Shown: positions 49,579-58,519 of the stretch, in pieces
Layout: every line of letters starts with the position of its first letter
How positions within the stretch are numbered: the first letter of the stretch is position 1
Source of the DNA: Sphingomonadaceae bacterium
GTDB lineage: Bacteria; Pseudomonadota; Alphaproteobacteria; Sphingomonadales; Sphingomonadaceae
Direction: 5' to 3'
DNA: 64,000 nucleotides
Assembly (NCBI GenBank): GCA_947453945.1
Contig: CANGJB010000001.1
Span: 1-64,000 of the forward strand
Notes under the pieces: model-generated
Told to the model about the DNA's origin: nothing
The model's input: the letters and a program-made list of their open reading frames with translations, nothing else
Databases searched by the model: none
Program-made: the position numbers and the translations under genes

Positions 49579-50514
49579 TCAGGCCGCGCCGTCATCTGAA
49601 AAATAGTCCGGCATCCCGGCGGGCCAGACCACGCCCCACTGTGCCTGCCCGCCATCGATGACCATGAGATCGCCGTTGATGAAGCGCCCGGCTGGGCTCG
49701 CGAGATAGGCGATGGCCTCGGCCACGTCCCATGCGTTGCCGCGAATTTTCATCGGGTTGGCATTGTGGAAACGGGCGAGCGCTTCTTCCGGGTACATGCG
49801 GAAGCCTTCGGTCTCGATCACGCCGGGGCCGATGCAGTTCACGCGGATATCGTGCGGCGCCCACTCGGTCGCGACGGTTTTCGAAAGGTAGATCACGCCC
49901 GCGCGCGCGGCGCAGGTGTGCGCGGCCTGCGGCATCCCGCGTTCGACATTGGCGACGATGTTGATCACGTGGCCAGGCTTGCCGTCGGCGCGCCAGCGCT
50001 TCGCGGCTTCCTGCATCATCCACCAGGTGCCGTTGAGATTGGTGTCGATCACCGCGAGCCAGCCCTTGCGGCTGAAATCGATCGCGTCTTGCGGGAACTG
50101 GCCGCCGGCGTTGTTGACCAGCGTATCGAGCCCGCCGAAGTGATCATGGACCGCGCCGATCAGGGCCTCGACCGCGTCGGGATCGCGAATGTTGGCCTCG
50201 TGGCAAAAAATCTCGCGGCCGGTTTCGTCGTGGATCAAGGCTGCGGTGGCGTCCAGCTTCTCACGCGTGCGGCCGCAGATGGCGACATTGGCGCCAAGCT
50301 TTGCTGCGAGGAACGCGGTGGCCTTGCCCATGCCGCTGCCCGCGCCGGAGATCAGGATCGTGTGGCCGGCGAGCAGGTCCTCGCGGAAAATGGTCTGCTG
50401 CGTGCGCAGCGCCTCTTCATCAAGCCCGCGCTTGGGACGGCCTGGATCGCCGTCCTCGGGACGGAAGATGCGCGGGGCGTGCATGTTCGGCGCGTTCAAC
50501 GTTTCATCCCCCAT
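49579..50514 (-). CDS. SDR family oxidoreductase, dienoyl-CoA-reductase-like, lacking catalytic Tyr
   Basis: 311 residues with about 50 extra at the N-terminus. Rossmann motif 'SGAGSGMG', 'NNAGG'. At the place of YxxxK there is 'HTCAARAGV': no Tyr and Arg in place of Lys. The same kind of change is seen in 2,4-dienoyl-CoA reductases of the SDR family (AAAKAGV type), so it may be a double-bond reductase rather than an alcohol dehydrogenase. First gene of the SDR pair, 40 bases from operator copy G. Confidence 0.85.
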   Translation of the reverse strand: MGDETLNAPNMHAPRIFRPEDGDPGRPKRGLDEEALRTQQTIFREDLLAGHTILISGAGSGMGKATAFLAAKLGANVAICGRTREKLDATAALIHDETGREIFCHEANIRDPDAVEALIGAVHDHFGGLDTLVNNAGGQFPQDAIDFSRKGWLAVIDTNLNGTWWMMQEAAKRWRADGKPGHVINIVANVERGMPQAAHTCAARAGVIYLSKTVATEWAPHDIRVNCIGPGVIETEGFRMYPEEALARFHNANPMKIRGNAWDVAEAIAYLASPAGRFINGDLMVIDGGQAQWGVVWPAGMPDYFSDDGAA

Positions 50515-50553
50515 TCGGTCGTTCCCGTAGTGCTAGAACATCGCACGGAAAAA

Positions 50554-50571
50554 ACAAACAGGTTTGATTTT
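50554..50571 (+). promoter_or_regulatory. island operator copy G
   Basis: ACAAACAGGTTTGATTTT, 40 bases before the first SDR start, between tetR and the SDR pair. The match is weaker (CAG in place of CAT), but all seven invariant positions are kept. Confidence 0.5.
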
Positions 50572-50653
50572 GATTTGCGCCCTGCGAGCGCAATTTGCGC
50601 AAGGCGGGCGGGGACTTGGCGGGGCTTCCGGCCAACCCGCAAAAGGTTGCTTG

Positions 50654-51313
50654 TTAGCGCTGCGGTGAGGGGGAGAGCGCGCTGATCTGCGCTTCGAGAT
50701 GGCGCAGCATCGGCTCGACCTGAGCCTGTTCCATGCCGCCCGTCTGCAGTGAGATGGCCATGCCTTCAAGGATCGTCTGCGATAGCGTCATGGCCAGCGC
50801 GAAGTTGGGCGAACCGAGCCATTCGGGAAACAGTTGCTCGGCCTGCGCATTGAACTTCTCGCGGAATTCATCCTGCAAGGGTGAGAGGATCGAGGCGAGA
50901 TCGGCATCGGTGCGCGCTGCGACGGCAAGCTCGTGAAAAGCGATGAACGCGGGCTTTTGAAGCTGGCGCCAATAGGTTTCGACAAGGTCGGTCACTTCGT
51001 GTTCAGGCCGGTCGGCCGCGCGGCGAAAGGCGCGCAGGCGCTTTTCATGCAGTTCGGTGATCGCGGCCTTGATCAGGGCGGATCCGTTCTCGAAGTGGTG
51101 GACCATCGCTCCGCGTGAGAGGCCGGCCTCTTCCGCAACCTTGGGCGTGGTCGTGTTGGCATAGCCATATTTCACAAGGCAGCGCACCGTCGCGTCGATC
51201 AGGCGGGCGCGGGTCTGCGCCGCCTTGGCTGCCTGAAGGGTGCGCGCGCGATCGGCCACAGGACGGGCGGGCCGAGGGGCGGGCCGAGCCACCCGCGTGC
51301 GAGATAATGCCAT
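50654..51313 (-). CDS. TetR family transcriptional regulator
   Basis: 219 residues. After a basic Pro/Arg-rich N-terminus comes the TetR helix-turn-helix ('ARLIDATVRCLVKYGYANTT', 'VAEEAGLSRGAMVHHFENG', about residues 36-80). The C-terminal ligand domain is not assignable. It is the only regulator in the island and lies divergent from the acyl-CoA ligase, with operator copy H between them and copy G just downstream. It is the obvious candidate reader of the six shared sites; a CoA thioester or the substrate itself may be the inducer (inference). Confidence 0.88.
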   Translation of the reverse strand: MALSRTRVARPAPRPARPVADRARTLQAAKAAQTRARLIDATVRCLVKYGYANTTTPKVAEEAGLSRGAMVHHFENGSALIKAAITELHEKRLRAFRRAADRPEHEVTDLVETYWRQLQKPAFIAFHELAVAARTDADLASILSPLQDEFREKFNAQAEQLFPEWLGSPNFALAMTLSQTILEGMAISLQTGGMEQAQVEPMLRHLEAQISALSPSPQR

Positions 51314-51537
51314 GCTTTACGTGCCTGAACCGCTGCACACCGGACCCGGTGCGCCTTGTTGTTTTACCATAATGCGTTTTCACCGCGCGTAAAACCGCCG
51401 CTGCGTCCGGCCCGGGGACAAGTCCCGAGGCCCCTTCGCATGCAGGCCGGCGCTTCGTGCTGGAAAGCGCATCGAATCAAGGGCACGGTACTGATCCGCA
51501 GCCTCTTGCAAATGGGTAACGCATCGCGCGGAAAAAG

Positions 51538-51555
51538 ACAGATATGATTGTCTTT
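51538..51555 (+). promoter_or_regulatory. island operator copy H
   Basis: ACAGATATGATTGTCTTT inside a longer perfect dyad aaaaagaca / tgtcttttt, in the tetR-ligase divergent region, 62 bases before the ligase ATG. May also autoregulate tetR. Confidence 0.6.
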
Positions 51556-51616
51556 TTCTGCGTGCGGTGTATCTCCGGCACAAGATCAATAAGAGGCCCG
51601 CAGGGCCGGGGGATGC

Positions 51617-53269
51617 ATGACCACTCAGCCGCCATCCGCAACCGCAGCCGTGCTCACCATGGGCGGCATGATCCGCGCTTCGGCGCAGGCCTTTGGCGCG
51701 CGCGAGGCGCTGGTTTTTCCGGACCGGCGCATCACTTATGCCGCGCTGGACGCTTCTGCACGCCGCTGGGCTGCGGCGATGGTCGCGCTCGGCGTGCAGC
51801 CGGGCCAGCATGTCGGACTGTTCATGCCGACCTGCCCCGCGTTCATCGAGGCTTTCTACGGGATTTCGATGGCAGGAGCCGTCGCGGTGCCGATCAACGC
51901 ACGCTACCAGTCGCATGAACTCGCCTATCTCGTGCGCGATGCCGATCTGGTCGTGCTGGTCACCGCGGGCCAAGTGGCCGAGGGGCTCGACTATCGGGAT
52001 CGTGTGCGTGCTGCGCTGCCTTCGCTGGCTGGCGCTGATCCCGCGCGGGGCCTGAGCCTCGACGAAGCGCCGATGCTCCACACGATCATCTCGCTCGATC
52101 CCGATGGCGCGGACGGTATGCTGGCGGTGGGTGAAGCGCTGGCATTGGGCGAGGGCACCGAGGCGGAGCTGATCGACCGGCGGATCGACGATGTCGATGC
52201 CGAAGATATCGCCATGATCCTCTACACCAGCGGCACCACCGCAAACCCCAAGGGCGCGCTCGTTTCGCACCGCGGCCAAGTGGGCAACAGCCGCAACTTG
52301 GGCCGGCGCTACCTCTGCACCGAGGCTGACAAGGTGTGGTCGCCGCTGCCGATCTTCCACATCGCGGGCATCCTGCCGATGACCATGATCCTCGATCTGG
52401 GCGGCACATACATGACCGTGCCGCACTTCGAGGCGGGGCAGGCGTTGGCGATGCTTGGCGCCGAGGGCGCGACGATCGCCTATCCCAGCTTCGTCACGAT
52501 CATGCAGGATCTGATCAACCACGAGACGTTCAAGACCACCGATCTTTCGAAGCTTCGCGTGATGAATTCGAACTTCGCGGTGCAGCCCGCGTGGATCAAG
52601 GACGCGGTGGTCGCTGCGATGCCGCATACGATCCAGGTCGGCACTTATGGCCTGACCGAGGCGGCCGGCACGGTTTCGACCAGCCGCCTGCACGATAGCT
52701 TCGATGTGCGCACCGGGCGCTGCGGCTTCCCGCTCGAGGATTGGGAGATGCGCATCGTCGATCTCGAAACCGGGCAGGCATGTGGGGCCGATGAGCGCGG
52801 CGAGATCGTGCTGCGCGGCCCGCATATGCTGAAGGGCTACTACAACGCGCCCGAAAAGACGGCCGAGGCGATCCGTGACGGCTGGTTCTTCACCGGCGAT
52901 ATCGGTTCGGTCGATGCGGACGGGAACGTGATGTTCCACGGCCGCACCAAGGATATGCTCAAGGTGGGCGGAGAGAACGTGGCGGCTGCGGAAATCGAGG
53001 CCATGCTGCAGACCCATCCGGCGGTGAAGCTCGCGCAAGTCGTGGGCATTCCCGATGATCGCTATGTCGAGGTAGCAGCTGCCTTTGTGGAACTGGCCGA
53101 TGGATCGGATGCCAGCGAGGCGGAGCTGATCGCACACTGCAAGGGCAAGCTGGCGGGCTTCAAGATCCCGCGCCATGTGCGCATGATCAGCGAGTGGCCG
53201 ATGTCGACCTCGAAGATTCAGAAATTCAAGCTGCGCGGCGAATTGATCGAGGAACTGGGGCTGGGGTGA
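51617..53269 (+). CDS. acyl-CoA ligase (AMP-forming)
   Basis: 550 residues of the ANL superfamily. AMP-binding P-loop 'ILYTSGTTANPKGALVS', 'YGLTEAAGT', 'GWFFTGDIG', 'FHGRTKDMLKVGGENVAAAEIE' and the C-terminal Lys in 'STSKIQKFKLR'. It activates a carboxylic acid (side chain or ring-derived) to the CoA ester for the beta-oxidation-like genes that follow. FadD3-like in general shape, but specificity is not predictable. Transcribed away from tetR under operator copy H. Confidence 0.92.
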   Translation: MTTQPPSATAAVLTMGGMIRASAQAFGAREALVFPDRRITYAALDASARRWAAAMVALGVQPGQHVGLFMPTCPAFIEAFYGISMAGAVAVPINARYQSHELAYLVRDADLVVLVTAGQVAEGLDYRDRVRAALPSLAGADPARGLSLDEAPMLHTIISLDPDGADGMLAVGEALALGEGTEAELIDRRIDDVDAEDIAMILYTSGTTANPKGALVSHRGQVGNSRNLGRRYLCTEADKVWSPLPIFHIAGILPMTMILDLGGTYMTVPHFEAGQALAMLGAEGATIAYPSFVTIMQDLINHETFKTTDLSKLRVMNSNFAVQPAWIKDAVVAAMPHTIQVGTYGLTEAAGTVSTSRLHDSFDVRTGRCGFPLEDWEMRIVDLETGQACGADERGEIVLRGPHMLKGYYNAPEKTAEAIRDGWFFTGDIGSVDADGNVMFHGRTKDMLKVGGENVAAAEIEAMLQTHPAVKLAQVVGIPDDRYVEVAAAFVELADGSDASEAELIAHCKGKLAGFKIPRHVRMISEWPMSTSKIQKFKLRGELIEELGLG

Positions 53270-53282
53270 GCGCTGGGCCGCG

Positions 53283-53371
53283 CTGGATCCTCGCCTTCGC
53301 GGGGAGGACGAAGCTTAGGCCGAGGGTGACGATACCCCACGCTCGTCATTTCCGCGAACGCGGGAATCCAG
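53283..53371. repeat. paired REP-like palindrome (family 1, diverged)
   Basis: Arms 53283-53310 and 53344-53371 with several mismatches from the family. Between convergent ligase and thiolase-like genes. Confidence 0.7.
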
Positions 53372-53403
53372 AGCGTTCAGCTCGACACTCTGGTTTGGGC
53401 CGC

Positions 53404-54555
53404 TCAGACTGTCTCCGCGTTCCCGAAGATCACCGTCGCCTGCGCCGAAAGCGTGCCGCCATTGCCATGCGCAAGTGCGGTTTTCGCACCCGCGATCTGG
53501 TTCGCGGCTTCCCCACGCATCTGGCGCACTGCCTCGACCATCGCGAACATGCCGTACATCCCCGGGTGGCAGCACGAGAGGCCGCCGCCATTGGTGTTGA
53601 CCGGCAGGGAACCGCCCGGCGCAATCGCCCCGCCGCCCACAAACGCGCCGCCCTCGCCCTTGGGGCAGAAGCCGAGGTCTTCGAGGAACAGGATCGTGTT
53701 GATGGTGAAGGCGTCGTAGAGTTGGACCGTGTCGATCTGACCCGGCGTAAGCCCCGCCATGGCCATCGCGCGCGGGCCGGATTCGGCAGCGGCGGTGATC
53801 GTGATGTCGTCTGCCTGCGTGACCGAATTGTACCAGGTTGCGGCCGCCGCCCCTAGCACAGGGACGAGGGGTTGCGGGCCATCCTTGGCGCGATCGGTGC
53901 GGGTGAGGACGATCGCGGCGGCGCCGTCCGTCACCAGGCAGCAATCGCGCGCCCGGATCGGGCTGCTGATGAGGCGCGAGGCAATTACGTCCTCGATGCT
54001 GAGCGGACCCTTGGCAAAGGCTTCGGGATTGGTGTTGGCCCAGAGGCGCGCGGAAACCGCTACGCTCGCCAGTTCCTCGCGCGTAGTGCCGTACTGGTGC
54101 ATGTGGCGCGCGGCGGCGAGCGCATAGAACGAAAGCGGGTACATCGGATTGTAGGGCGCGTCCCACCGGTCCGGCCGCGCCGGCGTCGAAAGCTTGCCGC
54201 CGCTGGAGCGCTGGTTCGCGCCATAAGCGATCACCGCGCAATCGAGGTAGCCCGCTTCCAGCATCGTGACAGCGGTGACGAGGTGGCTCATGAACGAAGC
54301 CCCGCCCGCGCGGTTGTTGTCGGTAAAGCGCGGGTGCAGGCCAAGATATTGCGCAAGGCTGAGGCCGGCGAAGAGATCGTCGGGCAGCGCGATGAACAGG
54401 CCGTCTACTTCGGAGAGATTGATCGCGGCATCGGCGAGCGCGAGCTGGACTGCCTTGCCCGCCATCTCGATGGTCGAGTGGCCGGGCATTTCGCCAACGC
54501 CGAATGTGGAAGCGCCTGCGACCGAAACGCGGCCGCGCGGGAAAATGTCACCCAT
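53404..54555 (-). CDS. thiolase-like protein lacking the nucleophile Cys (possible aldolase, Ltp2 type)
   Basis: 383 residues of thiolase fold. Where thiolases carry the acylated cysteine this protein has 'NRAGGASFMSH' (about 81-91), without Cys. The C-terminal block reads 'GGGLSCCHPGMYGMF' (C328, C329, H330). Both features are as in the SCP2-thiolase-like aldolases that act with DUF35 proteins in steroid side-chain cleavage (Ltp2/ChsH2). It starts inside the DUF35 gene (8-base overlap) at ATG 54555; the frame to 54582 is alternative. Suggested role: retro-aldol cleavage of a beta-hydroxyacyl-CoA. Strictly it could also be a non-catalytic thiolase. Confidence 0.85.
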   Translation of the reverse strand: MGDIFPRGRVSVAGASTFGVGEMPGHSTIEMAGKAVQLALADAAINLSEVDGLFIALPDDLFAGLSLAQYLGLHPRFTDNNRAGGASFMSHLVTAVTMLEAGYLDCAVIAYGANQRSSGGKLSTPARPDRWDAPYNPMYPLSFYALAAARHMHQYGTTREELASVAVSARLWANTNPEAFAKGPLSIEDVIASRLISSPIRARDCCLVTDGAAAIVLTRTDRAKDGPQPLVPVLGAAAATWYNSVTQADDITITAAAESGPRAMAMAGLTPGQIDTVQLYDAFTINTILFLEDLGFCPKGEGGAFVGGGAIAPGGSLPVNTNGGGLSCCHPGMYGMFAMVEAVRQMRGEAANQIAGAKTALAHGNGGTLSAQATVIFGNAETV

Positions 54556-54916
54556 GGGCCTGCTCCACCGGATCGAACACAATGACGGGGGCTTCCCCGG
54601 TGATGATGCGCGCCTTGACCGCCATGCCGATTTGCAGCGTTTCCGGGCTCACGCCTTCGACCCGGCCCATCATGCGCGCCCCTTCAGCGAGATCGACGAG
54701 CACGACGTTATAGGGCGGCTCGGGCGGTTTGCGCTGGATCCAAGTGGCGGAATAGACAGTGCCGAGGCCCGAAGCCTCGAACCATTCGAGCGCCTCGCCG
54801 GTGCCCGGCGCAAAGGCGCGCGGGGGAAACACCGTGCTCCCACCGCCCACCGGACGCTGGAGGAGGACGCGCCCTTCAGCGAGCGCGACGTCCCATTCGG
54901 CTGAAGGCCCGCTCAT
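54548..54916 (-). CDS. DUF35 OB-fold protein without zinc-ribbon cysteines
   Basis: 122 residues. The OB-fold half is typical ('GLGTVYSATWIQRKP', 'YNVVLVDLAEGARMMGRV', 'VKARIITGEAPVIVFDP'). The N-terminal rubredoxin-like zinc ribbon, normally with two CxxC pairs, reads 'FPPRAFAPGTGEALEWFEAS': no cysteine in the whole protein. DUF35 proteins partner thiolase-fold enzymes. Here it is coupled on both sides (ATGA with the CoA-transferase, 8 bases with the thiolase-like gene). Confidence 0.82.
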   Translation of the reverse strand: MSGPSAEWDVALAEGRVLLQRPVGGGSTVFPPRAFAPGTGEALEWFEASGLGTVYSATWIQRKPPEPPYNVVLVDLAEGARMMGRVEGVSPETLQIGMAVKARIITGEAPVIVFDPVEQAHG

Positions 54917-56115
54917 GATACGACTGCTCCTGAGGCCACCATGGCCGCGATCTCTTCTTCACCGAAGCCAGCCTCGGCCAGAACCGCAGCGCTGTCTGCG
55001 CCGAGCGTTGGACCCGGATCGCCGATCTCGCCGGGGGTGGCGGAAAAGTTCGTGGGAATGCCCGGATAGCGCAAGGTGCCAAGCTCCGTTTCGGCGCTGT
55101 GCCAGAACCCTGTTTCGACCAGATGGGGATCGTGGAGCAGGTCCTGCAGCGATGCGATGGGGGTTGCGGGGATTTCGGCGCGGCGGAACAGCTCCATCCA
55201 CGCCTCGCTGGTGCGGGTCGCCATGATTTCCTCCACCCGCGCGAGGACTGCGCTGATGTTCTCGCTGCGGCTGCGCATCGAGGCGAACATGGGATCGTTC
55301 GACCACTCAGGGTTGCCAAGTTCGCGGAAGAAGGCCTGCCACTGCTTGTCGTTGTAGATCATCACACCGACATGGCCGTCCGCCGTCTTGTAGGGGCGGC
55401 GCGAGGGCGACGTGGCGCGCGGGTAGACCGGCGGGCCCAACGGCGGATCGAACAGCGAGCCGCAGATGTGTTCGGTTGCGGCGAAGGAGACCAATGTCTC
55501 GAACATCGGCACTTCGATTTCCTGCCCGACACCGCTGCGTTCGCGCGCGAAAAGCGCCGCGATCACGGCATAGGCGCCGGTCAGGCCGGCCACTTTGTCG
55601 GCGATCACGGTGGCGCTGTAGGTCGGCTCGCCGCCCGAAAGCTTGGCCTGCAGATCGACGATGCCGGATGCTGCCTGCACGATGTCGTCATAGGCGGGAT
55701 AATCGCGGTAGGGGCCGGTGCGGCCATAGCCATAGAGATTGGCGTAGACGATCTTCGGATTGACCGCCTTGAGCGCGGCGTAATCAAGCCCCAGGCGGGC
55801 GATGGCCTGCGCGCGCATCGAATGGATGAAGACGTCCGCGTCTTTCGCAAGGCGCAGAACGGCATCGCGCGCGGCAGGCTGCTTCAAATCGAGCGCGAGG
55901 CTGCGCTTGCCGCGATTGACGTTGAGGAACATTGCGCCGCGCGAAGGGTCCGGCCCCGGCGGGATGAAGCGCGTGGTATCGCCTGCAGGTCCCTCGATCT
56001 TGATCACGTCGGCACCGAGATCGGCGAAGATCTGTGTGGCGTAGGGGCCCATCAGCACGGCTGTCAGATCGAGCACGCGCACGCCCGCCAGAGGGCCTTG
56101 GCCGCGCCCGCTCAT
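54913..56115 (-). CDS. CaiB/BaiF family CoA-transferase (class III)
   Basis: 400 residues. Family hallmarks: 'GVRVLDLTAVLMGPYATQIFADLGADVIKIE' at the N-terminus, 'RGKRSLALDLK', 'YDDIVQAASG' and 'PYKTADGHVGV'. It swaps CoA between acids, or racemises an alpha-methylacyl-CoA (the same superfamily holds AMACR); the last role would fit a branched side chain. First gene of the operon CoA-transferase - DUF35 - thiolase-like, with operator copy D 101 bases upstream. Confidence 0.9.
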   Translation of the reverse strand: MSGRGQGPLAGVRVLDLTAVLMGPYATQIFADLGADVIKIEGPAGDTTRFIPPGPDPSRGAMFLNVNRGKRSLALDLKQPAARDAVLRLAKDADVFIHSMRAQAIARLGLDYAALKAVNPKIVYANLYGYGRTGPYRDYPAYDDIVQAASGIVDLQAKLSGGEPTYSATVIADKVAGLTGAYAVIAALFARERSGVGQEIEVPMFETLVSFAATEHICGSLFDPPLGPPVYPRATSPSRRPYKTADGHVGVMIYNDKQWQAFFRELGNPEWSNDPMFASMRSRSENISAVLARVEEIMATRTSEAWMELFRRAEIPATPIASLQDLLHDPHLVETGFWHSAETELGTLRYPGIPTNFSATPGEIGDPGPTLGADSAAVLAEAGFGEEEIAAMVASGAVVS

Positions 56116-56215
56116 GCCAGCGTTCCAGCGGCGAAGATCTGCCTCGAGTGCCTCATTTTTCTCCCGTTTCCTGTCCCGGTCTAGCGGCGGTTGAACCCGC
56201 TATGAAGGACCATAA

Positions 56216-56233
56216 AAAAGCATTCAAGCATGT
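56216..56233 (-). promoter_or_regulatory. island operator copy D
   Basis: Minus-strand ACATGCTTGAATGCTTTT, flanked by A and T tracts, between the divergent CoA-transferase and SDR genes. Confidence 0.58.
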
Positions 56234-56376
56234 TTTTTTCTTGGCGGCTTGGACCGCTCCTCATAGAGTGCACGGCGGTTGATGAGCGGGCTGATCTCGT
56301 GCATTTCGAGCGAGGTGCTGACCGGGCGAAGGTAGCCTCGCCGCAGGAAAGCGCGCTGAAGGAAAAAGGATAGGGC

Positions 56377-57138
56377 ATGGATCTGGGACTTCAAGGCAAG
56401 AAGGCGATCGTCGTCGGCGGAGCACGCGGCATCGGCTATGCGGTTGCCGAGATCCTCGCACGTGAAGGCGCCGATGTCGCGATCAGCGCGCGCGGTGAAG
56501 ACAGCGTCAAGGACGCGGTCGCCGCGCTTTCGCGCTATGGCACGCGCGTTGTCGGCAAACCGGTCAACGTGAAGCGCGCCGATGACTACAAGGCCTGGCT
56601 GGAATGGGCGATCGAGGCGCTGGAAGGCGTCGATGTGCTCGTGCCGCTGAGCTCGGCAGGCGGCGGCATGGGCAGCGAAAAGTATTGGCACAACGCTTTC
56701 GAGACCGACGTGATGGGCCCTGTCCGCGCTATCGAGGCCGTGATTCCGGTGATGGCGGAGCGCAAGGGCGGCTCCATCGTGCTTGTCGCCACCACCAGCG
56801 CGCTTGAAGCGATGGGCGGTCCGCAGGCCTACAATGCGATGAAGGCCTCGCTGATCACCTATGGCAAGCAGCTCGCGCTCGCCCACGGCAAGGATGGCAT
56901 CCGCGTTAACGTCGTCTCACCCGGCCCGATCGAGTTCGAGGGCGGCAATTGGGACATGATCAAGGGCACGATGGAAAAGTTCTACCAGTCGCAGCTGCGC
57001 CAGCAGCCCATGGGGCGGCTGGGCAAGCCGGAGGAAGTGGCGCGCGCCATCGTTTTCCTGGCCAGCGAGGCAGCGAGCTGGTGCAGCGGTTCGCACCTCG
57101 TGGTCGATGGCGCCTACACCAACCGGACGCATTTTTGA
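56377..57138 (+). CDS. SDR family oxidoreductase (3-oxoacyl reductase-like)
   Basis: 253 residues. 'VGGARGIG' cofactor motif; 'YNAMKASL' active site Tyr-Lys. The expected 'NNAG' reads 'PLSSAGGG', a departure at the cofactor loop. The C-terminus 'SHLVVDGAYTNRTHF' is standard. Arg in 'ISARGED' suggests NADP(H). Its stop is one base before the second Rieske start, so SDR, Rieske and flavin reductase form one plus-strand operon. Confidence 0.86.
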   Translation: MDLGLQGKKAIVVGGARGIGYAVAEILAREGADVAISARGEDSVKDAVAALSRYGTRVVGKPVNVKRADDYKAWLEWAIEALEGVDVLVPLSSAGGGMGSEKYWHNAFETDVMGPVRAIEAVIPVMAERKGGSIVLVATTSALEAMGGPQAYNAMKASLITYGKQLALAHGKDGIRVNVVSPGPIEFEGGNWDMIKGTMEKFYQSQLRQQPMGRLGKPEEVARAIVFLASEAASWCSGSHLVVDGAYTNRTHF

Positions 57139-57139
57139 A

Positions 57140-58519
57140 ATGGACCAGCCCGTGACCCATCGGCCCGTCACTTGGGATACGGCGCGGATGGACGTGAAGC
57201 GCGTCGTCGATGTGATCCGCGTCTCGCCTGAGGACAATCCGAGCCGAACGCCGGTGGAAAAGGCGCCCGATCCGGAGCTCGGGCACGAGGTGATCCCGGC
57301 GGAGCGATATTACTCGTCTGAGTTCATGAAGCTCGAATGGGAGCGGGTCTGGTCAAAGGTCTGGCTGCTGGGCGGACGGGCAGACGACATTCCCGAGCCC
57401 GGCGACTACATCTGCACTGAGATCGGCCCCGAAAGCGTGTTGATCGTGCGCCAGCACGATGGCTCGCTGCGCTGCTTCCCCAACGTGTGCCTCCACCGTG
57501 GCAACCGTCTGCGCCCCGAGGGCATTGGCAATGCGCAAGCGTTCCGCTGCATGTATCACCACTGGACCTACGGGCTCGACGGCAAGATCGAGCGGCTGCC
57601 GGATCTCTGCACCTTCCCGCAGGGCGGCCCTCCGGGGATGACGCTGCCGAGCCTTCCGGTGAACGAGTGGAACAGCTTCGTGTGGTTCTCGCTCAACACC
57701 GAGGTGGAGCCGTTCGATGATTTCATCGCGCCGCTGAAGGAGCATCTCGAGCCCTATCATGCCGAGCGCATGGCGTGGAAACGCGATGTGACGGTGGAGT
57801 GGGACTGCAACTGGAAGGCTTCGGTCGATGCCTTCAACGAGACCTACCACGTGCAGGGCATCCACCCGCAGCTGCTTTGGTATCTCGACGATGTGAACGT
57901 GCAGATCGACTGCTACGAGCGGCATAACCGTTATCTGATTCCGTTTGCCGCGATCTCTCCGCGCGTTGCCATGCCGAGCACGATCCCGCCGGCGATCGAC
58001 GAGATCATGCGCCATGCCGGGATGGACCCTGCCGAATACGAGGGCCGGGTGAGCGACATTCGCCGCGATGTGCAGCTGTTCAAGCGCGCGAACGGCAAGG
58101 CTCAGGGCAAGGACTATTCGGCGCTGAACGATGATCAGCTGACCGACGACTACCACTACATGATCTTCCCGAATGTCGCGCTCAACGTGCATTCGGACGA
58201 TATCATGTTGTTCCGCCAGCGCCCGCACGCGAGCGATCCGAACAAGATGCTCTACGATGTGTGGGTGTTCGAACTGGTGCCGGAAGGCGAGCCTTGGCCG
58301 GAACGCGCCAAGCATCGCCGCTTCAAGCATGGCGATCGCAGCATCGGGCAAGTTCTCGATCAGGATGCCTACAACCTGCCCACAGTGCAGGCCGGTATGA
58401 AGAGCGGCAGCTTCCCTGGGCTGTGGATCGGCGAGCAGGAACTGCGCATCCGCCACTTCCACAAGGTGCTGGACGATTACATCTATGGTCCCGGCCAGAA
58501 GCAGGAGGGTGATCTGTGA
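57140..58519 (+). CDS. Rieske non-heme iron oxygenase, alpha subunit (second)
   Basis: 459 residues. Rieske ligands 'CLHRG' (C117, H119) and 'CMYHHW' (C137, H140). Iron site 'AFNETYHVQGIHP' (H237, H242). It is longest at the C-terminus and clearly related to the first Rieske protein in layout ('GEVLDQD'/'GQVLDQDAYNLPTVQAGMKS'). ATG 57140 follows the SDR stop directly; ATG 57188 is an alternative start. No beta subunit. It ends in a GTGA overlap with the flavin enzyme. Confidence 0.9.
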   Translation: MDQPVTHRPVTWDTARMDVKRVVDVIRVSPEDNPSRTPVEKAPDPELGHEVIPAERYYSSEFMKLEWERVWSKVWLLGGRADDIPEPGDYICTEIGPESVLIVRQHDGSLRCFPNVCLHRGNRLRPEGIGNAQAFRCMYHHWTYGLDGKIERLPDLCTFPQGGPPGMTLPSLPVNEWNSFVWFSLNTEVEPFDDFIAPLKEHLEPYHAERMAWKRDVTVEWDCNWKASVDAFNETYHVQGIHPQLLWYLDDVNVQIDCYERHNRYLIPFAAISPRVAMPSTIPPAIDEIMRHAGMDPAEYEGRVSDIRRDVQLFKRANGKAQGKDYSALNDDQLTDDYHYMIFPNVALNVHSDDIMLFRQRPHASDPNKMLYDVWVFELVPEGEPWPERAKHRRFKHGDRSIGQVLDQDAYNLPTVQAGMKSGSFPGLWIGEQELRIRHFHKVLDDYIYGPGQKQEGDL

